From: Pseudomonas serbica | GTDB taxonomy: Bacteria; Pseudomonadota; Gammaproteobacteria; Pseudomonadales; Pseudomonadaceae | Direction of reading: 5' to 3' | DNA length: 64,000 nucleotides | NCBI RefSeq assembly: GCF_028823535.1 | Contig: NZ_JAQIYM010000008.1 | Location: 1-64,000 of the forward strand | In this document: piece after piece, positions 1 to 9,163 of the stretch | How positions within the stretch are numbered: the stretch's first letter is position 1 | Layout of the letters: each line of letters begins with the position of its first letter | Position numbers and translations under genes: made by a program | The notes under the pieces: model-generated | What the model was told of the DNA's origin: nothing | Seen by the model: the letters and a program-made list of their open reading frames with translations, nothing else | Database searches by the model: none

Positions 1-234
1 AACCAGACCTTCGGTAAAGCCAGACTCATAGCGCAGGAGGAAACCCTGGGCCCATTCCTCCTGTTTCGATTGCGCGGCGTTGGCCTGGCGAAAGTCACGG
101 TTGAAGTAGAAATTGCGCAGTTCCAGGTTGGCCTTGCTGTCCTTGATAAAGTCAGCGCAAGCGGGCGCGGTAAGGCTGATGAGGCCGCCGGCCAACAGGA
201 GACGGGTAGCGAGAGTGCGAGTGCTGCGGTCCAT
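1..234 (-). CDS. OprD-family outer-membrane porin, N-terminal part (runs off the window)
   Basis: The first 78 codons of a protein that continues past the left edge. It opens with a signal peptide (positively charged MDRSTRT, then a hydrophobic LLLAGGLISL stretch and an AXA-type site near residue 24). The mature start, FIKDSKANLELRNFYFNRDF, is the typical first beta strand of OprD porins. These 18-strand channels let small acids, amino acids or aromatic acids cross the outer membrane. It is the last gene of a leftward series of symporter, CoA ligase and acyl-CoA dehydrogenase, so a carboxylate is the likely substrate. Only the N-terminus is visible, so substrate class cannot be judged. Confidence 0.85.
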   Translation of the reverse strand, partial: MDRSTRTLATRLLLAGGLISLTAPACADFIKDSKANLELRNFYFNRDFRQANAAQSKQEEWAQGFLLRYESGFTEGLV

Positions 235-360
235 GGTGAAGCCCCTTGGTTTTTATTTTTGAAATGACGGGCACAGCAGACCCTGCCGCGGTGGCAAGGG
301 TCCGGGAAATAAAAACCGCGACGCCGAAAGAGAGGAGCGGGCGCCGCGGCGGTTCAATCG

Positions 361-2133
361 TCAGAACTGTTCGGCGGTCAGGCCATACAGCGAAGCGCTG
401 CCAGCACGAATGGCTTGCTCCAGGCTCAGGATGCGCGGCAACAGGCGCTGGATGTAAAAGTCGGCGGTGGCGATTTTCGCGCCGTAGAAACTGTCGTCTT
501 CGCTGCGTTTTTGCCCGGAAACCTGCGCCATGCGCGCCCAGAGCCAGGCGTAGGCGACGTAGCCGAACAGGTGCAAGTACTCCACCGAGGCGGCGCCGAT
601 TTCGTTGCGGTTCGAGGCGGCCCGATCCTGCAGCCAGTCGCTGATGTCTTCCAGCCGCTGCACGGCATCGAGCAGCTGCGTGGCATAGGGTGCAGCGGGC
701 TGGGCGGCGAAGCGGCGGATCTCGCCGGTGAACTGGCGCAGCGCGGCCCCTTTGTCGGCGAGCACTTTGCGCCCCAGCAGGTCCAGCGCCTGGATGCCGT
801 TGGTGCCTTCGTAGATCTGCGCGATGCGCACATCGCGGACCAATTGTTCCTGGCCCCATTCGCGGATGTAGCCATGGCCGCCGAACACCTGCTGGCCGTT
901 GATGCAGCTTTCCAGGCCGGTGTCGGTGAAAAACGCCTTGGCCACCGGCGTCAGCAGCGCCACCAGGACCTGCGCGCTATCGCGCTCGCTGGCGTCATCG
1001 GAAAATTTCGCCAGGTCCAGTTGTTGCCCAACATAACTGGCGAACGCGCGACCCCCTTCGGTCATGGCCTTCATGCCGAGCAGCATGCGGCGCACGTCGG
1101 GGTGGACAATGATCGGGTCGGCGAGCTTGTCCGGAGCCACGGCGCCTGTCGGCGAGCGGCTCTGGATGCGTTCGCGGGCGTAGGCCACGGCGCTCTGGTA
1201 GGACGCTTCGGCGCAGCCGATGCCCTGGATGCCGATGGACAGGCGTTCATAGTTCATCATGGTGAACATCGCCGCCAGGCCTTTGTTTTCCTCGCCAACC
1301 AGCCAGCCGCTGGCGCCGTCGAAGTTCATCACGCAGGTCGCCGAGGCCTTGATGCCCATCTTGTGCTCGATCGAACCGCAACCCACGGCGTTGGCGGCGC
1401 CCAAAGAGCCGTCGGGATTGACCAGCACCTTGGGCACGACAAACAGCGAAATGCCTTTCGGGCCCGCCGGCGCATCCGGCAGTTTGGCCAGCACCAGGTG
1501 CACGATGTTCTCGGTCAGGTCCTGATCGCCGCCGGTGATGAAAATCTTGCTGCCGGTGATGCTGTAGCTGCCGTCCGCCCGGGGTTCGGCGCGGGTGCGG
1601 ATGAGCCCCAGGTCGGTGCCGGCGTGGGCTTCGGTCAGGCACATGGAACCAGCCCAGCGGCCTTCATACATCGGTGGCAGATAGAGGTTTTTCAGAGACT
1701 CGCTGGCGTGGGCATCCAACGCCAGGCAGGCGCCGGAACTCAACGCCGAATACAGCGCAAAACTCGAGTTGGCGCCGTAAAGCATCTCTTCGAATTGCAC
1801 CGCAAGCATTTTTGGCATGCCCATGCCACCGAATTCGGCGTTGCCGGACAGCCCCACCCAACCGCCTTCGATGTAGGTGGCGTAGGCCTGCTTGAAACCG
1901 CTGGGCGTGGTGACTCGCCCGTCATGCCACTGCGCGCCTTCTTCGTCACCGCTGCGATTGAGAGGTGCGATCAGGTGCGAAGTAACTTTTGCCGCCTCCT
2001 CAAGAATGGCGTCCGCGGTATCGGCGTCGACGCTGTCGGCCAAGGCCGGCAGGCGCGCCCACAGGGCCGGGGCGTCAAAGACTTCATGCAGGACAAAGCG
2101 CAGGTCGCGCAGCGGGGCTTTGAATTCGGGCAT
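361..2133 (-). CDS. Acyl-CoA dehydrogenase with C-terminal extension (DmdC-like)
   Basis: A 590-residue FAD flavoenzyme that would introduce an alpha,beta double bond into an acyl-CoA and pass electrons to ETF. It is longer than ordinary acyl-CoA dehydrogenases (about 380-400) because of a C-terminal alpha-helical domain. That length, and the start MPEFKAPLRD, fit the DmdC (methylmercaptopropionyl-CoA dehydrogenase) and related acyl-CoA dehydrogenase group. The flavin-binding motif CLTEAHAGTDLG lies near residue 160 and YEGTNGIQ, with the likely catalytic Glu, near residue 440. The start is set by a GAGGT box about 8 nt before ATG 2133; a longer frame to 2175 lacks this. It follows actP by about 67 nt on the same strand. 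True substrate (medium-chain, aryl- or thio-acyl) is not readable from sequence. Confidence 0.9.
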   Translation of the reverse strand: MPEFKAPLRDLRFVLHEVFDAPALWARLPALADSVDADTADAILEEAAKVTSHLIAPLNRSGDEEGAQWHDGRVTTPSGFKQAYATYIEGGWVGLSGNAEFGGMGMPKMLAVQFEEMLYGANSSFALYSALSSGACLALDAHASESLKNLYLPPMYEGRWAGSMCLTEAHAGTDLGLIRTRAEPRADGSYSITGSKIFITGGDQDLTENIVHLVLAKLPDAPAGPKGISLFVVPKVLVNPDGSLGAANAVGCGSIEHKMGIKASATCVMNFDGASGWLVGEENKGLAAMFTMMNYERLSIGIQGIGCAEASYQSAVAYARERIQSRSPTGAVAPDKLADPIIVHPDVRRMLLGMKAMTEGGRAFASYVGQQLDLAKFSDDASERDSAQVLVALLTPVAKAFFTDTGLESCINGQQVFGGHGYIREWGQEQLVRDVRIAQIYEGTNGIQALDLLGRKVLADKGAALRQFTGEIRRFAAQPAAPYATQLLDAVQRLEDISDWLQDRAASNRNEIGAASVEYLHLFGYVAYAWLWARMAQVSGQKRSEDDSFYGAKIATADFYIQRLLPRILSLEQAIRAGSASLYGLTAEQF

Positions 2134-2200
2134 AACGTGAACCTCAAAAGGACGGGTGTGCGATGGACACGGCACGCATCGGCGGGCCGTGTCCCGTCAA

Positions 2201-3871
2201 TCAATGGCTGCTAGCGCTGGCGGCACCCAGACCGGTCTGGGCGCGCACGAACTGGTCGGCGTAGGCGTCACGCTCCTTCTCGGCGCGCACGCTGCGGTCG
2301 AGCCGGGACACCACGACAATCACCAGGAACGCCAGCGGCATGGAAAACAGGGCGGGGTGGTCGTACGGGAAGATGGCGTGGGCATGACCGAGCACGGTCA
2401 CCCAGACCGCAGGCGAGAGGATCACCAGCACCAGTGCGCAGATCAGGCCGGCGAAGCCGCCGATGATCGCGCCCTTGGTGGTCAGGCCTTTCCAGTACAT
2501 GGCCATGATCAGCACCGGGAAGTTGGTCGAGGCGGCGATGCCGAAGGTCAGGCCCACCAGGAACGCGACGTTCATCTTTTCGAACAGGATCCCCAGCAGG
2601 ATCGCGATGATCCCCAGGCCCACGGTCGCCATGCGCGTCACGCGCATTTCCTGTTTCTCGCTGGCCTTGCCTTTCTTGAGCACGGTGGCGTAGAGATCGT
2701 GGGAAATCGCCGAAGCGCCGGCCAGCGCCAGCCCGGAGACCACCGCCAGGATGGTGGCGAACGCCACAGCCGCGAGGAAACCGAAGAACAGGTTGCCGCC
2801 GACCGCCTTGGCCAGGTGCATGGCAACCATGTTGCCGCCGCCGATCAGGGCACCGCCGACTTCACCGTTGACGTAATACTGCGGATCGGTACCGATGATC
2901 ACCATCGCGGCGAAGCCGAGGGTGCAGACCACGAGGAAGAAGAATCCGATGAAGCCGGTGGCATAGAACACCGACTTGCGGGCTTCCTTGGCATTGGGCA
3001 CGGTGAAAAAGCGCATCAGGATGTGCGGCAGGCCGGCGATGCCGAACACCAGGCCCAACGACATCGAGGCGGTGTTGATCGGGTCGGCGAGCATCGAGCC
3101 CGGGCCCATGATGTTCCAGCCACTGGCGTGGGCCTGGACGGCCTTGGCGGCCAGGGTCTCGTAGCTGAAACCGAACTGCGACATGGCCATGACCGCGAGC
3201 GTGGTACCGCCGGCCAGCAACAGCACGGCCTTGATGATCTGTACCCAGGTGGTTGCGATCATGCCGCCGAAGATCACGTAGACCAGCATCAACGCACCGA
3301 CGATCACCACGGCTACCGGGTAGTCGAGGCCAAACAGCAGCTTGATCAACTGACCCGCCCCCACCATCTGTACGATCAGGTAGCAGCACACCACGGTCAA
3401 CGAGCCGAAGGCCGCGAAGATCCGCACCTTGTTCTGGTCCAGTCGATAGGAAACGATGTCGGCGAAGGTATAGCGTCCCAGGTTGCGCAGACGCTCGGCC
3501 ATCAGGAAGGTGATGATCGGCCAGCCGACGAAAAAACCAATGGTATAGATGAAGCCATCGTAGCCCTTGGCGAACACCAGGCTGGACAGCCCCAGCAGGG
3601 TGGCCGCGGACATGTAGTCACCGGCAATCGCCAGGCCGTTCTGGAACCCGGTGATGCCACCGCCCGCCGTGTAGAAGTCGGAGGTGGATTTGGTCTGGCG
3701 AGCAGCCCACCAGGTGATGGCCAGCGTGCCCAGCACGAAGACGAAGAACATGCCGATGGCATTCAGGTTCAGCGGTTGTTTGTCCACCACGCCCAGCGCC
3801 GGCGCGGCAAGGGCGACGGAAAACGGCAACAGGCCGGCGGCGGCGAGGGCAAGCGTACGGAACAGGTTCAT
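2201..3871 (-). CDS. actP: Cation/acetate symporter ActP (SSS family)
   Basis: A 556-residue sodium:solute symporter. The N-terminus [20 protein letters not shown] looks like a cleaved signal or first helix, followed by about 13 hydrophobic segments. [20 protein letters not shown] near residue 70 is the characteristic signature of ActP, which imports acetate, glycolate and related short carboxylates with a cation. The start ATG overlaps the stop of the upstream DUF485 gene by one base (TGATG), the usual yjcH-actP arrangement. Here the pair sits between a CoA ligase and an acyl-CoA dehydrogenase rather than next to acetyl-CoA synthetase, so a larger or branched carboxylate could be carried instead of acetate (inference). 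Confidence 0.92.
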   Translation of the reverse strand: MNLFRTLALAAAGLLPFSVALAAPALGVVDKQPLNLNAIGMFFVFVLGTLAITWWAARQTKSTSDFYTAGGGITGFQNGLAIAGDYMSAATLLGLSSLVFAKGYDGFIYTIGFFVGWPIITFLMAERLRNLGRYTFADIVSYRLDQNKVRIFAAFGSLTVVCCYLIVQMVGAGQLIKLLFGLDYPVAVVIVGALMLVYVIFGGMIATTWVQIIKAVLLLAGGTTLAVMAMSQFGFSYETLAAKAVQAHASGWNIMGPGSMLADPINTASMSLGLVFGIAGLPHILMRFFTVPNAKEARKSVFYATGFIGFFFLVVCTLGFAAMVIIGTDPQYYVNGEVGGALIGGGNMVAMHLAKAVGGNLFFGFLAAVAFATILAVVSGLALAGASAISHDLYATVLKKGKASEKQEMRVTRMATVGLGIIAILLGILFEKMNVAFLVGLTFGIAASTNFPVLIMAMYWKGLTTKGAIIGGFAGLICALVLVILSPAVWVTVLGHAHAIFPYDHPALFSMPLAFLVIVVVSRLDRSVRAEKERDAYADQFVRAQTGLGAASASSH

Positions 3872-4197
3872 CACTTGCTCTCCTCGAGAATGGCGGCGCC
3901 CAGTGCGTCGAAGCGGGTGTTGGCGCTGTACACGTACCAGCCGGTCAACAACCAGGAAAACAGGATGATCGCCGCGCCCACCGGCATCCCCAGCGTCAAC
4001 ATGCGATGTTCCCCAAGTGGTGCATGCAGCCACTGCGGGGCAAAGGCCACCACCAGCATGAACAGGTAATAGATGCCCAGCACCGCGGCGCTCAACGACC
4101 AGGCCAGGCGCGAGCGGCTGCTCACCAGTTGCAGGAATTTCGGATTGCCGCGAATGCGTTCGCAGCGCTGAGTGTCGGTTGAATGGATGTCGGTCAT
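3871..4197 (-). CDS. yjcH: DUF485 inner-membrane protein (YjcH family)
   Basis: A 108-residue protein with two transmembrane helices (about residues 33-53 and 68-92) and hydrophilic ends. This is the standard size and layout of YjcH, the small partner encoded just before ActP. Its biochemical role is not established; it is assumed to assist the symporter. ATG 4197 is chosen because a GGAG box lies about 8 nt upstream; an in-frame upstream start at 4248 has no such site. The 3' end overlaps the actP start codon, implying translational coupling. Confidence 0.9.
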   Translation of the reverse strand: MTDIHSTDTQRCERIRGNPKFLQLVSSRSRLAWSLSAAVLGIYYLFMLVVAFAPQWLHAPLGEHRMLTLGMPVGAAIILFSWLLTGWYVYSANTRFDALGAAILEESK

Positions 4198-4270
4198 CGC
4201 TAGCTCCACTTTGTTTTTGTTATCGGTCAGTGGGGGCCCGGCAGGCAAATTCGGCGTGCACGAGCCCGAA

Positions 4271-4293
4271 GCGGCAGGTCAAATACCTGCCGC
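4271..4293. repeat. Perfect 9-bp hairpin between acyl-CoA synthetase and yjcH
   Basis: GCGGCAGGT (4271-4279), a 5-nt loop CAAAT, then ACCTGCCGC (4285-4293). There is no U-tract on either side, so it is not a classical intrinsic terminator. It lies in the 120-nt gap after the leftward acyl-CoA synthetase and before yjcH, where it could stabilise an mRNA end or be a REP-like unit. Confidence 0.6.
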
Positions 4294-4317
4294 CAGGGGG
4301 TACAACGTAGTGTTCGG

Positions 4318-5940
4318 TTAGAGCGCCTTGGCCCGGTCGCGCAGCACGTACTTCTGCACCTTGCCGGTGGACGTCTTCGGCAACAGGGTGAAGATCACGG
4401 TGCGCGGTACCTTGAATCCGGCCAGGTGTTCACGACAGAAACTGATGATGTCGGCTTCGCGAACGTCCTGGTAATCGGCCTTCAAGGTCACGAAGGCGCA
4501 GGGCGTTTCGCCCCATTTTTCATCGGGCCGGGCGACCACGGCCGCTTCCATGACGCCCGGGTGGCGGTAGAGCACGCCCTCGAGCTCGATGGTGGAGATG
4601 TTCTCGCCGCCGGAGATGATGATGTCCTTGAGCCGGTCCTTGATCTCGACGTAACCGTCGGGATGACAGACTGCCAGGTCGCCGGTGTGGAACCAGCCGC
4701 CTTCGAACGCTTCGGCGGTGGCGGTCGGGTTCTTCAGGTAGCCCTTCATCACAGTGTTGCCGCGCATGAAGATCTCGCCGATGGTCTGGCCATCACGCGG
4801 GGTGGGCTCCAGCGTCGTCGAGTCGCCGACCATCACGCCTTCGAGCGTGGTGTAGCGCACGCCCTGGCGGGACTTGATCTGTGCCCGTTCGTCCAGGGGC
4901 AGTTCATCCCATTCGGCGTGCCAGGCGCACAACGTCACCGGGCCATAGGTTTCGGTCAGGCCGTAGACGTGAGTGACCTTGATGCCCATCTCTTCCACGG
5001 CGCCGATCACTTTGGCCGGCGGCGCGGCGCCGGCGACCATGGCGTTGACAGGGTGATCGATGGCCGCTTTCGCCGACTCCGGCATGTTCACCAGGGCATT
5101 GAGCACGATCGGCGCGCCGCACAAGTGAGTGATCTGGTGCTCGCGGATCAAGGTGAGGATTTTCTGCGGGTCGACCCGCCGCAGGAACACGTGCACCCCG
5201 GCCATGGCGGTAATGGTCCAGGGGTAGCACCAGCCGTTGCAATGGAACATCGGCAGGGTCCAGAGGTACACCGGATGGTTGCCCATGGCCCAGGTCATCT
5301 GGTTGCCCAGGGCGTTCAGGTAGGCGCCGCGGTGGTGATAGACCACGCCCTTGGGGTTGCCGGTGGTGCCGGAGGTGTAGTTCAGCGAGATGGCTTGCCA
5401 CTCATCCGTCGGCCATTGCCAGGCGAAGGCAGGATCACCTTCGGCCAGCAGCGCTTCGTAGTCCAGGTCGCTGACGGCCTGGCCTTCGCCGTACTCCGGG
5501 TCATTGACGTCGATCACCAGGGGCGGGTGATCCAGCATGCCGATGGCCGCGTGAATCACGCTGTGGAACTCGCGGTCGGTAATCAGCACCTTGGCTTCGC
5601 CGTGTTGCAGCATGAAGGCGATGGCCTCGGCATCCAGGCGCACGTTGAGCGGGTTGAGCACGGCGCCGATCATAGGCACGCCGAAATGCACTTCCAGCAT
5701 CTCAGGAATGTTGGGCAGCATCACCGCCACCGTGTCGTCCTTGCCGATACCGCGACCGGCCAGCGCCGAGGCCAGGCGCCGGCAACGGGTGTAGGTCTGG
5801 GCCCAGGTGCGGCGGATCGAGCCGTGGATGACGGCGGGATAATCCGGGTATACGTTGGCGGTGCGCTCGATGAAGCTGAGCGGGGACAGGGCAATATGGT
5901 TGACAGCCGAAGGGCCTAGCCCTTGTTCATAGATCGACAT
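4318..5940 (-). CDS. Acyl-CoA synthetase (AMP-binding, DmdB-like)
   Basis: A 540-residue ANL-superfamily ligase that activates a carboxylic acid to an acyl-CoA via an acyl-adenylate. The P-loop-like motif NYTSGTTGNPKG is near residue 190, VYGLTETYGP near 325, GGWFHTGD near 415, the hinge region DRLKDIIISGGENIS near 435, and the C-terminal catalytic lysine in KTSTGKVQK near 525. Length and motifs match the medium-chain/DmdB group. As first gene of the leftward block (symporter, dehydrogenase and porin follow) it would activate the imported carboxylate for beta-oxidation-type attack. It diverges from the sensor kinase at 6172. The site before ATG 5940 is weak, so the start is less certain than the identity. 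Confidence 0.92.
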   Translation of the reverse strand: MSIYEQGLGPSAVNHIALSPLSFIERTANVYPDYPAVIHGSIRRTWAQTYTRCRRLASALAGRGIGKDDTVAVMLPNIPEMLEVHFGVPMIGAVLNPLNVRLDAEAIAFMLQHGEAKVLITDREFHSVIHAAIGMLDHPPLVIDVNDPEYGEGQAVSDLDYEALLAEGDPAFAWQWPTDEWQAISLNYTSGTTGNPKGVVYHHRGAYLNALGNQMTWAMGNHPVYLWTLPMFHCNGWCYPWTITAMAGVHVFLRRVDPQKILTLIREHQITHLCGAPIVLNALVNMPESAKAAIDHPVNAMVAGAAPPAKVIGAVEEMGIKVTHVYGLTETYGPVTLCAWHAEWDELPLDERAQIKSRQGVRYTTLEGVMVGDSTTLEPTPRDGQTIGEIFMRGNTVMKGYLKNPTATAEAFEGGWFHTGDLAVCHPDGYVEIKDRLKDIIISGGENISTIELEGVLYRHPGVMEAAVVARPDEKWGETPCAFVTLKADYQDVREADIISFCREHLAGFKVPRTVIFTLLPKTSTGKVQKYVLRDRAKAL

Positions 5941-6069
5941 GTACGGGTACTCGGTGGCTGATTGTTAGCTCTATAGGTGCCCTGGCGGTGTACGCGCCGG
6001 GGACGCCTTTTGTGTCCGGAGTACTTTATATAACATCCAGCCATCGGTATGGAAGTACAACCTACGCAG

Positions 6070-6087
6070 TATAGTAAATGTACTATA
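6070..6087. promoter_or_regulatory. Perfect TATAGTA palindrome in the divergent promoter region
   Basis: TATAGTA (6070-6076), AATG, TACTATA (6081-6087): a 7-4-7 inverted repeat in the 231-nt gap between the leftward acyl-CoA synthetase gene and the rightward sensor-kinase gene. A related half, AGTAC, occurs twice in the 60 nt before it. The AT-rich symmetric sequence is a good candidate operator for the LuxR-type response regulator encoded just downstream, but this is inference from position and symmetry only. Confidence 0.45.
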
Positions 6088-6171
6088 TTGGCTTCTTGCG
6101 ACGCCAAATCCAATGCCGCGAAACTTCCAGGACCGGTATATGCTTGGTTTTCCTGACAAAGTGGACCCGCA

Positions 6172-8448
6172 ATGACCCTGACTCCCGTTCGACTACACAG
6201 CTGGTTGCGCCTGCAACGCGAAGGCGTGTCCCTGGCTGCCCGGGCCGATGCCTTGTGTCATGCCCTGCAGGATTGCCCGGAAGTGCGGCGGGCGGTGTAC
6301 CTGAGCTGGCAGCCCAATGCGCGGATCTACAGCCATGAGGGGGCGGCCCAACATTTCCCGCCTGGGCTTGGCGATCCGGCGCTGGCAAGTGACCAGTTGT
6401 TGTTTGAGCAACTGACCGAGGCCGGGCGCCTGGATCTGGCGCAAGTGCGCCAACTGGATTGCTGGCTGTCCGGCCGCCTGCGCCGGGCGGCCATCAGTCA
6501 TGGCCAGGTGTTCGACCTGGCCCTGCAGCCGGGTCAGGCAGGATTGCTGCTGGTGGAAGTGTGCGAGGGTGTAAGTCTTGACTGGCTTGGCTGGGTGCGG
6601 GATTTGTTGACGACGCTGTTGAGCAGCGTCAGCGGCATGCTGCGCGGCTCGCCGATGCTGGGCCACGATCCACAACCGAGCCTGTTGCTCGATGCACAGG
6701 GGCGCCCGCTGGAGTTCAATGCGGCGTTGTTGGCATTGCTGGCCGAGAAGCCATTGGCCGATGTGCCGGGCTTCCTGCCGGTCAACCATCGGGTGCTGGT
6801 GCGCGCCTGCCTGGATCAGCAACGGGCCATCGAAGGCGTCGAGGCCCAGTTCGAATCGCAGATCCTGATCTGGACATTCATTCCAGACCCACAGGACAAC
6901 CGCGTGCTTGCCCGTTGCCGCGATGCCACGAGCCAGGTCCTGGCAGAACGTGAAGCGGCCACGGCACGTCGGCTGTATCGGCTGATCATCGAGAACACCA
7001 CCGACCTGATTTCCCGCCACACCCCCGACGGGCGCTTCCTCGATGCATCGCCCGCGTCCTGGACATTGCTCGGCTACTGGCCCGAAGAGTTGCGCGGGCA
7101 AATGGCCCAGGGACTGTTTCATGGCCAGGAGCTCGCCGGCCTGATGCAGCGTGCACGGGATGCACTGGAACAGGACGGCTACCATACGATGACCTATCGC
7201 ATCCGCCATCGCGACGGGCATTACCTGTGGTTCGAAACCGCCAGCCGGGCTATCCGCGAAACGTACACGGGAACGGTGGTCGAAGTGGTCAGCGTATCCC
7301 GGGACATCACGGCCCGGGTGCTCGCCGAGGAGAACAAGCGACGCCTGGCCGAAGTGGTCGAGGCCAACATCGATCCGGTGTTGTTCATCGCCCCCGAGGG
7401 GCAGGTCACTTACCTCAATCCCGCCGCGTGCCGCATCCTCGGGATCGAAGAGCAGCAACCGATGCCGGCCCTGGCCGATCTGTTCGCCAGCGGCGATCTT
7501 GCGCGCCTGCAACGCGATGGCTGGAGCAGTGCCGAGCGCGACGGCGTCTGGAGCACCGATGCACGTTTGTTACCACCGGGCGGCGGTAGATCCGTGCCGG
7601 TGTCGCTGGTGTTGCTGGCGCACCGGTCCGCCGGCGGCGAGCGTTATTACTCGCTGGTCGCGCGGGACATGACCGAACGGGAACTGCGCGAAGCACAACA
7701 GCGCCGCCATCAGGACGAACTGGCACATACCGCGCGGTTGGTCACCCTGGGTGAACTGGCCTCGGGTATCGCCCACGAAATCAACCAGCCGCTGGCTGCC
7801 GTGGTGAACTATGCCAATGCCAGCCAACGCTATCTGCAGACACTGGGCTCCAATCCCCAGGCCGCCGTCAGAGTGGCGCAAGGCCTGGAACGCATTACCT
7901 ATCACGCCACCCACGCCTCCGAAGTGATCCGCCGGTTACGCTCGTTTTTGCGCAAGGGGCAGCGTCGCATGCAGGCGTTGAACTTGAGCGAGGTCGCCCG
8001 CGAAGCCGTGCGCTTGTGTGCCTGGGAGGCCAGTAATTGCCAAGTGACAATCGAGGATCGACTGCCGGATAATCTGCCACCCGTTTATGCCGACCGCGTG
8101 TTGCTGGAACAGGTGCTGCTCAATCTGTTGCGCAATGCCATCGACGCCAACCGCGAACAGCATCCAGGGCAGCCTTCGCTGATCGTGATGGCAGTGGAGC
8201 AGGGCAGTGGCGCCAGCGTGGACATCAGTGTGCAAGACCAGGGGCCGGGCGTCAGCGAGCCCGAACTCGAGCAGATATTTACCCCGTTCTATACCAGCAA
8301 GCCCGATGGCCTGGGGCTCGGGTTGTCCATGAGCCGCAGCATCATCGAAGGGTTTGGTGGCGAACTCAATGCCCGACGACAGCCTGTCGGGCTGCTGATG
8401 TGTTGCCGATTGCCGCTTGCCGGCGCAAAAAAACAACAACAGGAATGA
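6172..8448 (+). CDS. PAS-domain sensor histidine kinase (FixL-like, probably cytoplasmic)
   Basis: A 758-residue kinase. Residues 1-270 form an N-terminal region I do not recognise, with no clear transmembrane segments. A PAS domain with PAC follows at about 275-395 (ENTTDLISRHTPDGRFLDAS), and a second at about 400-520. The dimerisation H-box SGIAHEINQPLAAV is near residue 537, the N-box LLNLLRNAIDA near 655 and G-boxes QDQGPGVSE and GLGLGLSMS near 690-715. The HEINQPLAA form is typical of FixL/DctB/TmoS-type kinases that pair with FixJ-like regulators. The regulator gene follows at once. Divergence from the carboxylate-activation operon suggests that this pair controls it. Confidence 0.92.
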   Translation: MTLTPVRLHSWLRLQREGVSLAARADALCHALQDCPEVRRAVYLSWQPNARIYSHEGAAQHFPPGLGDPALASDQLLFEQLTEAGRLDLAQVRQLDCWLSGRLRRAAISHGQVFDLALQPGQAGLLLVEVCEGVSLDWLGWVRDLLTTLLSSVSGMLRGSPMLGHDPQPSLLLDAQGRPLEFNAALLALLAEKPLADVPGFLPVNHRVLVRACLDQQRAIEGVEAQFESQILIWTFIPDPQDNRVLARCRDATSQVLAEREAATARRLYRLIIENTTDLISRHTPDGRFLDASPASWTLLGYWPEELRGQMAQGLFHGQELAGLMQRARDALEQDGYHTMTYRIRHRDGHYLWFETASRAIRETYTGTVVEVVSVSRDITARVLAEENKRRLAEVVEANIDPVLFIAPEGQVTYLNPAACRILGIEEQQPMPALADLFASGDLARLQRDGWSSAERDGVWSTDARLLPPGGGRSVPVSLVLLAHRSAGGERYYSLVARDMTERELREAQQRRHQDELAHTARLVTLGELASGIAHEINQPLAAVVNYANASQRYLQTLGSNPQAAVRVAQGLERITYHATHASEVIRRLRSFLRKGQRRMQALNLSEVAREAVRLCAWEASNCQVTIEDRLPDNLPPVYADRVLLEQVLLNLLRNAIDANREQHPGQPSLIVMAVEQGSGASVDISVQDQGPGVSEPELEQIFTPFYTSKPDGLGLGLSMSRSIIEGFGGELNARRQPVGLLMCCRLPLAGAKKQQQE

Positions 8449-8452
8449 CGTA

Positions 8453-9088
8453 ATGGCAGGTGTGGCGGAGCACGTGGTGTATGTGGTCGACGATGACCAG
8501 GGGATGCTCGATTCAACGGTCTGGTTATTGGAATCGGTGGGCCTCAAGGCCCTGCCGTTTACCAGCGGTGTCGCTTTTCTGGAGGCCTGCGATGCCAGTC
8601 TGGACGCCTGCGTGCTGCTTGACGTTCGCATGCCCGGCATGGGTGGGCTTAACGTGCAGGAAGAAATGCGCGTTCGCCAACTGGATCTGCCCATCATTTT
8701 CGTCAGCGGGCACGCCGATGTGCCAATCGTGGTGCGTGCATTCAAGGCGGGTGCGCATGATTTCATCGAGAAGCCGTATAACGAGCAGTTGCTGCTGGAC
8801 AGCGTGCAACAGGCGCTGGGCAATTGCGCCGCGCAACGCTGCGGCAATCAGGGCCAGGAGGCGTTGCAGGCCCGTTTGCTCACGCTGACGCCGCGAGAGC
8901 GCGACGTCATGTTGCCCTTGGTGCAGGGCTACACCACCCGCGAAATCGCCGAGCAACTGGGGGTCAGCGCCAAAACCGTCGACCTGTATCGCTCCCGCGT
9001 GATGAAGCGCATGCAGGCCAGCACGCTGCCGGACCTGGTGGGCATGGCGATCGCGGCCAACATGGTGGATCCACTTAAGCTGCGTTGA
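8453..9088 (+). CDS. FixJ/NarL-type response regulator
   Basis: A 211-residue regulator: receiver domain (residues 1-120) with acidic pocket VVDDD and phospho-acceptor Asp in LLDVRMPGMGG near residue 57, conserved Lys in IEKPY, and a LuxR-type helix-turn-helix at about 145-205 (LTPRERDVMLPLVQGYTTREIAEQLGVSAKTV, shown here only as its two ends LTPRERDV and GVSAKTV being key). ATG 8453, four nt after the kinase stop, follows an AGGA box inside the end of the kinase gene, so the two are translated together. It would receive phosphate from that kinase and bind the divergent promoter at about 5941-6171 (inference). Confidence 0.93.
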   Translation: MAGVAEHVVYVVDDDQGMLDSTVWLLESVGLKALPFTSGVAFLEACDASLDACVLLDVRMPGMGGLNVQEEMRVRQLDLPIIFVSGHADVPIVVRAFKAGAHDFIEKPYNEQLLLDSVQQALGNCAAQRCGNQGQEALQARLLTLTPRERDVMLPLVQGYTTREIAEQLGVSAKTVDLYRSRVMKRMQASTLPDLVGMAIAANMVDPLKLR

Positions 9089-9163
9089 TCCTTCACGTTG
9101 TCAATTGTGCGTCTATGCTGGGCTAACCGGTTTTCCTTCCGAGTGAACTGTCAGGAGACGTCC

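Noticed and set aside
415..2214. Long open frame opposite the acyl-CoA dehydrogenase gene
   Set aside because: It is antisense to a clear gene in GC-rich DNA, has no ribosome-binding site, and its product is His/Gly/Ala/Val-rich without any domain. The same holds for long antisense frames at 2156-4069, 4426-5919, 15688-17022, 17179-18729, 27461-28756, 36929-38080, 45780-47087 and 53888-55144.
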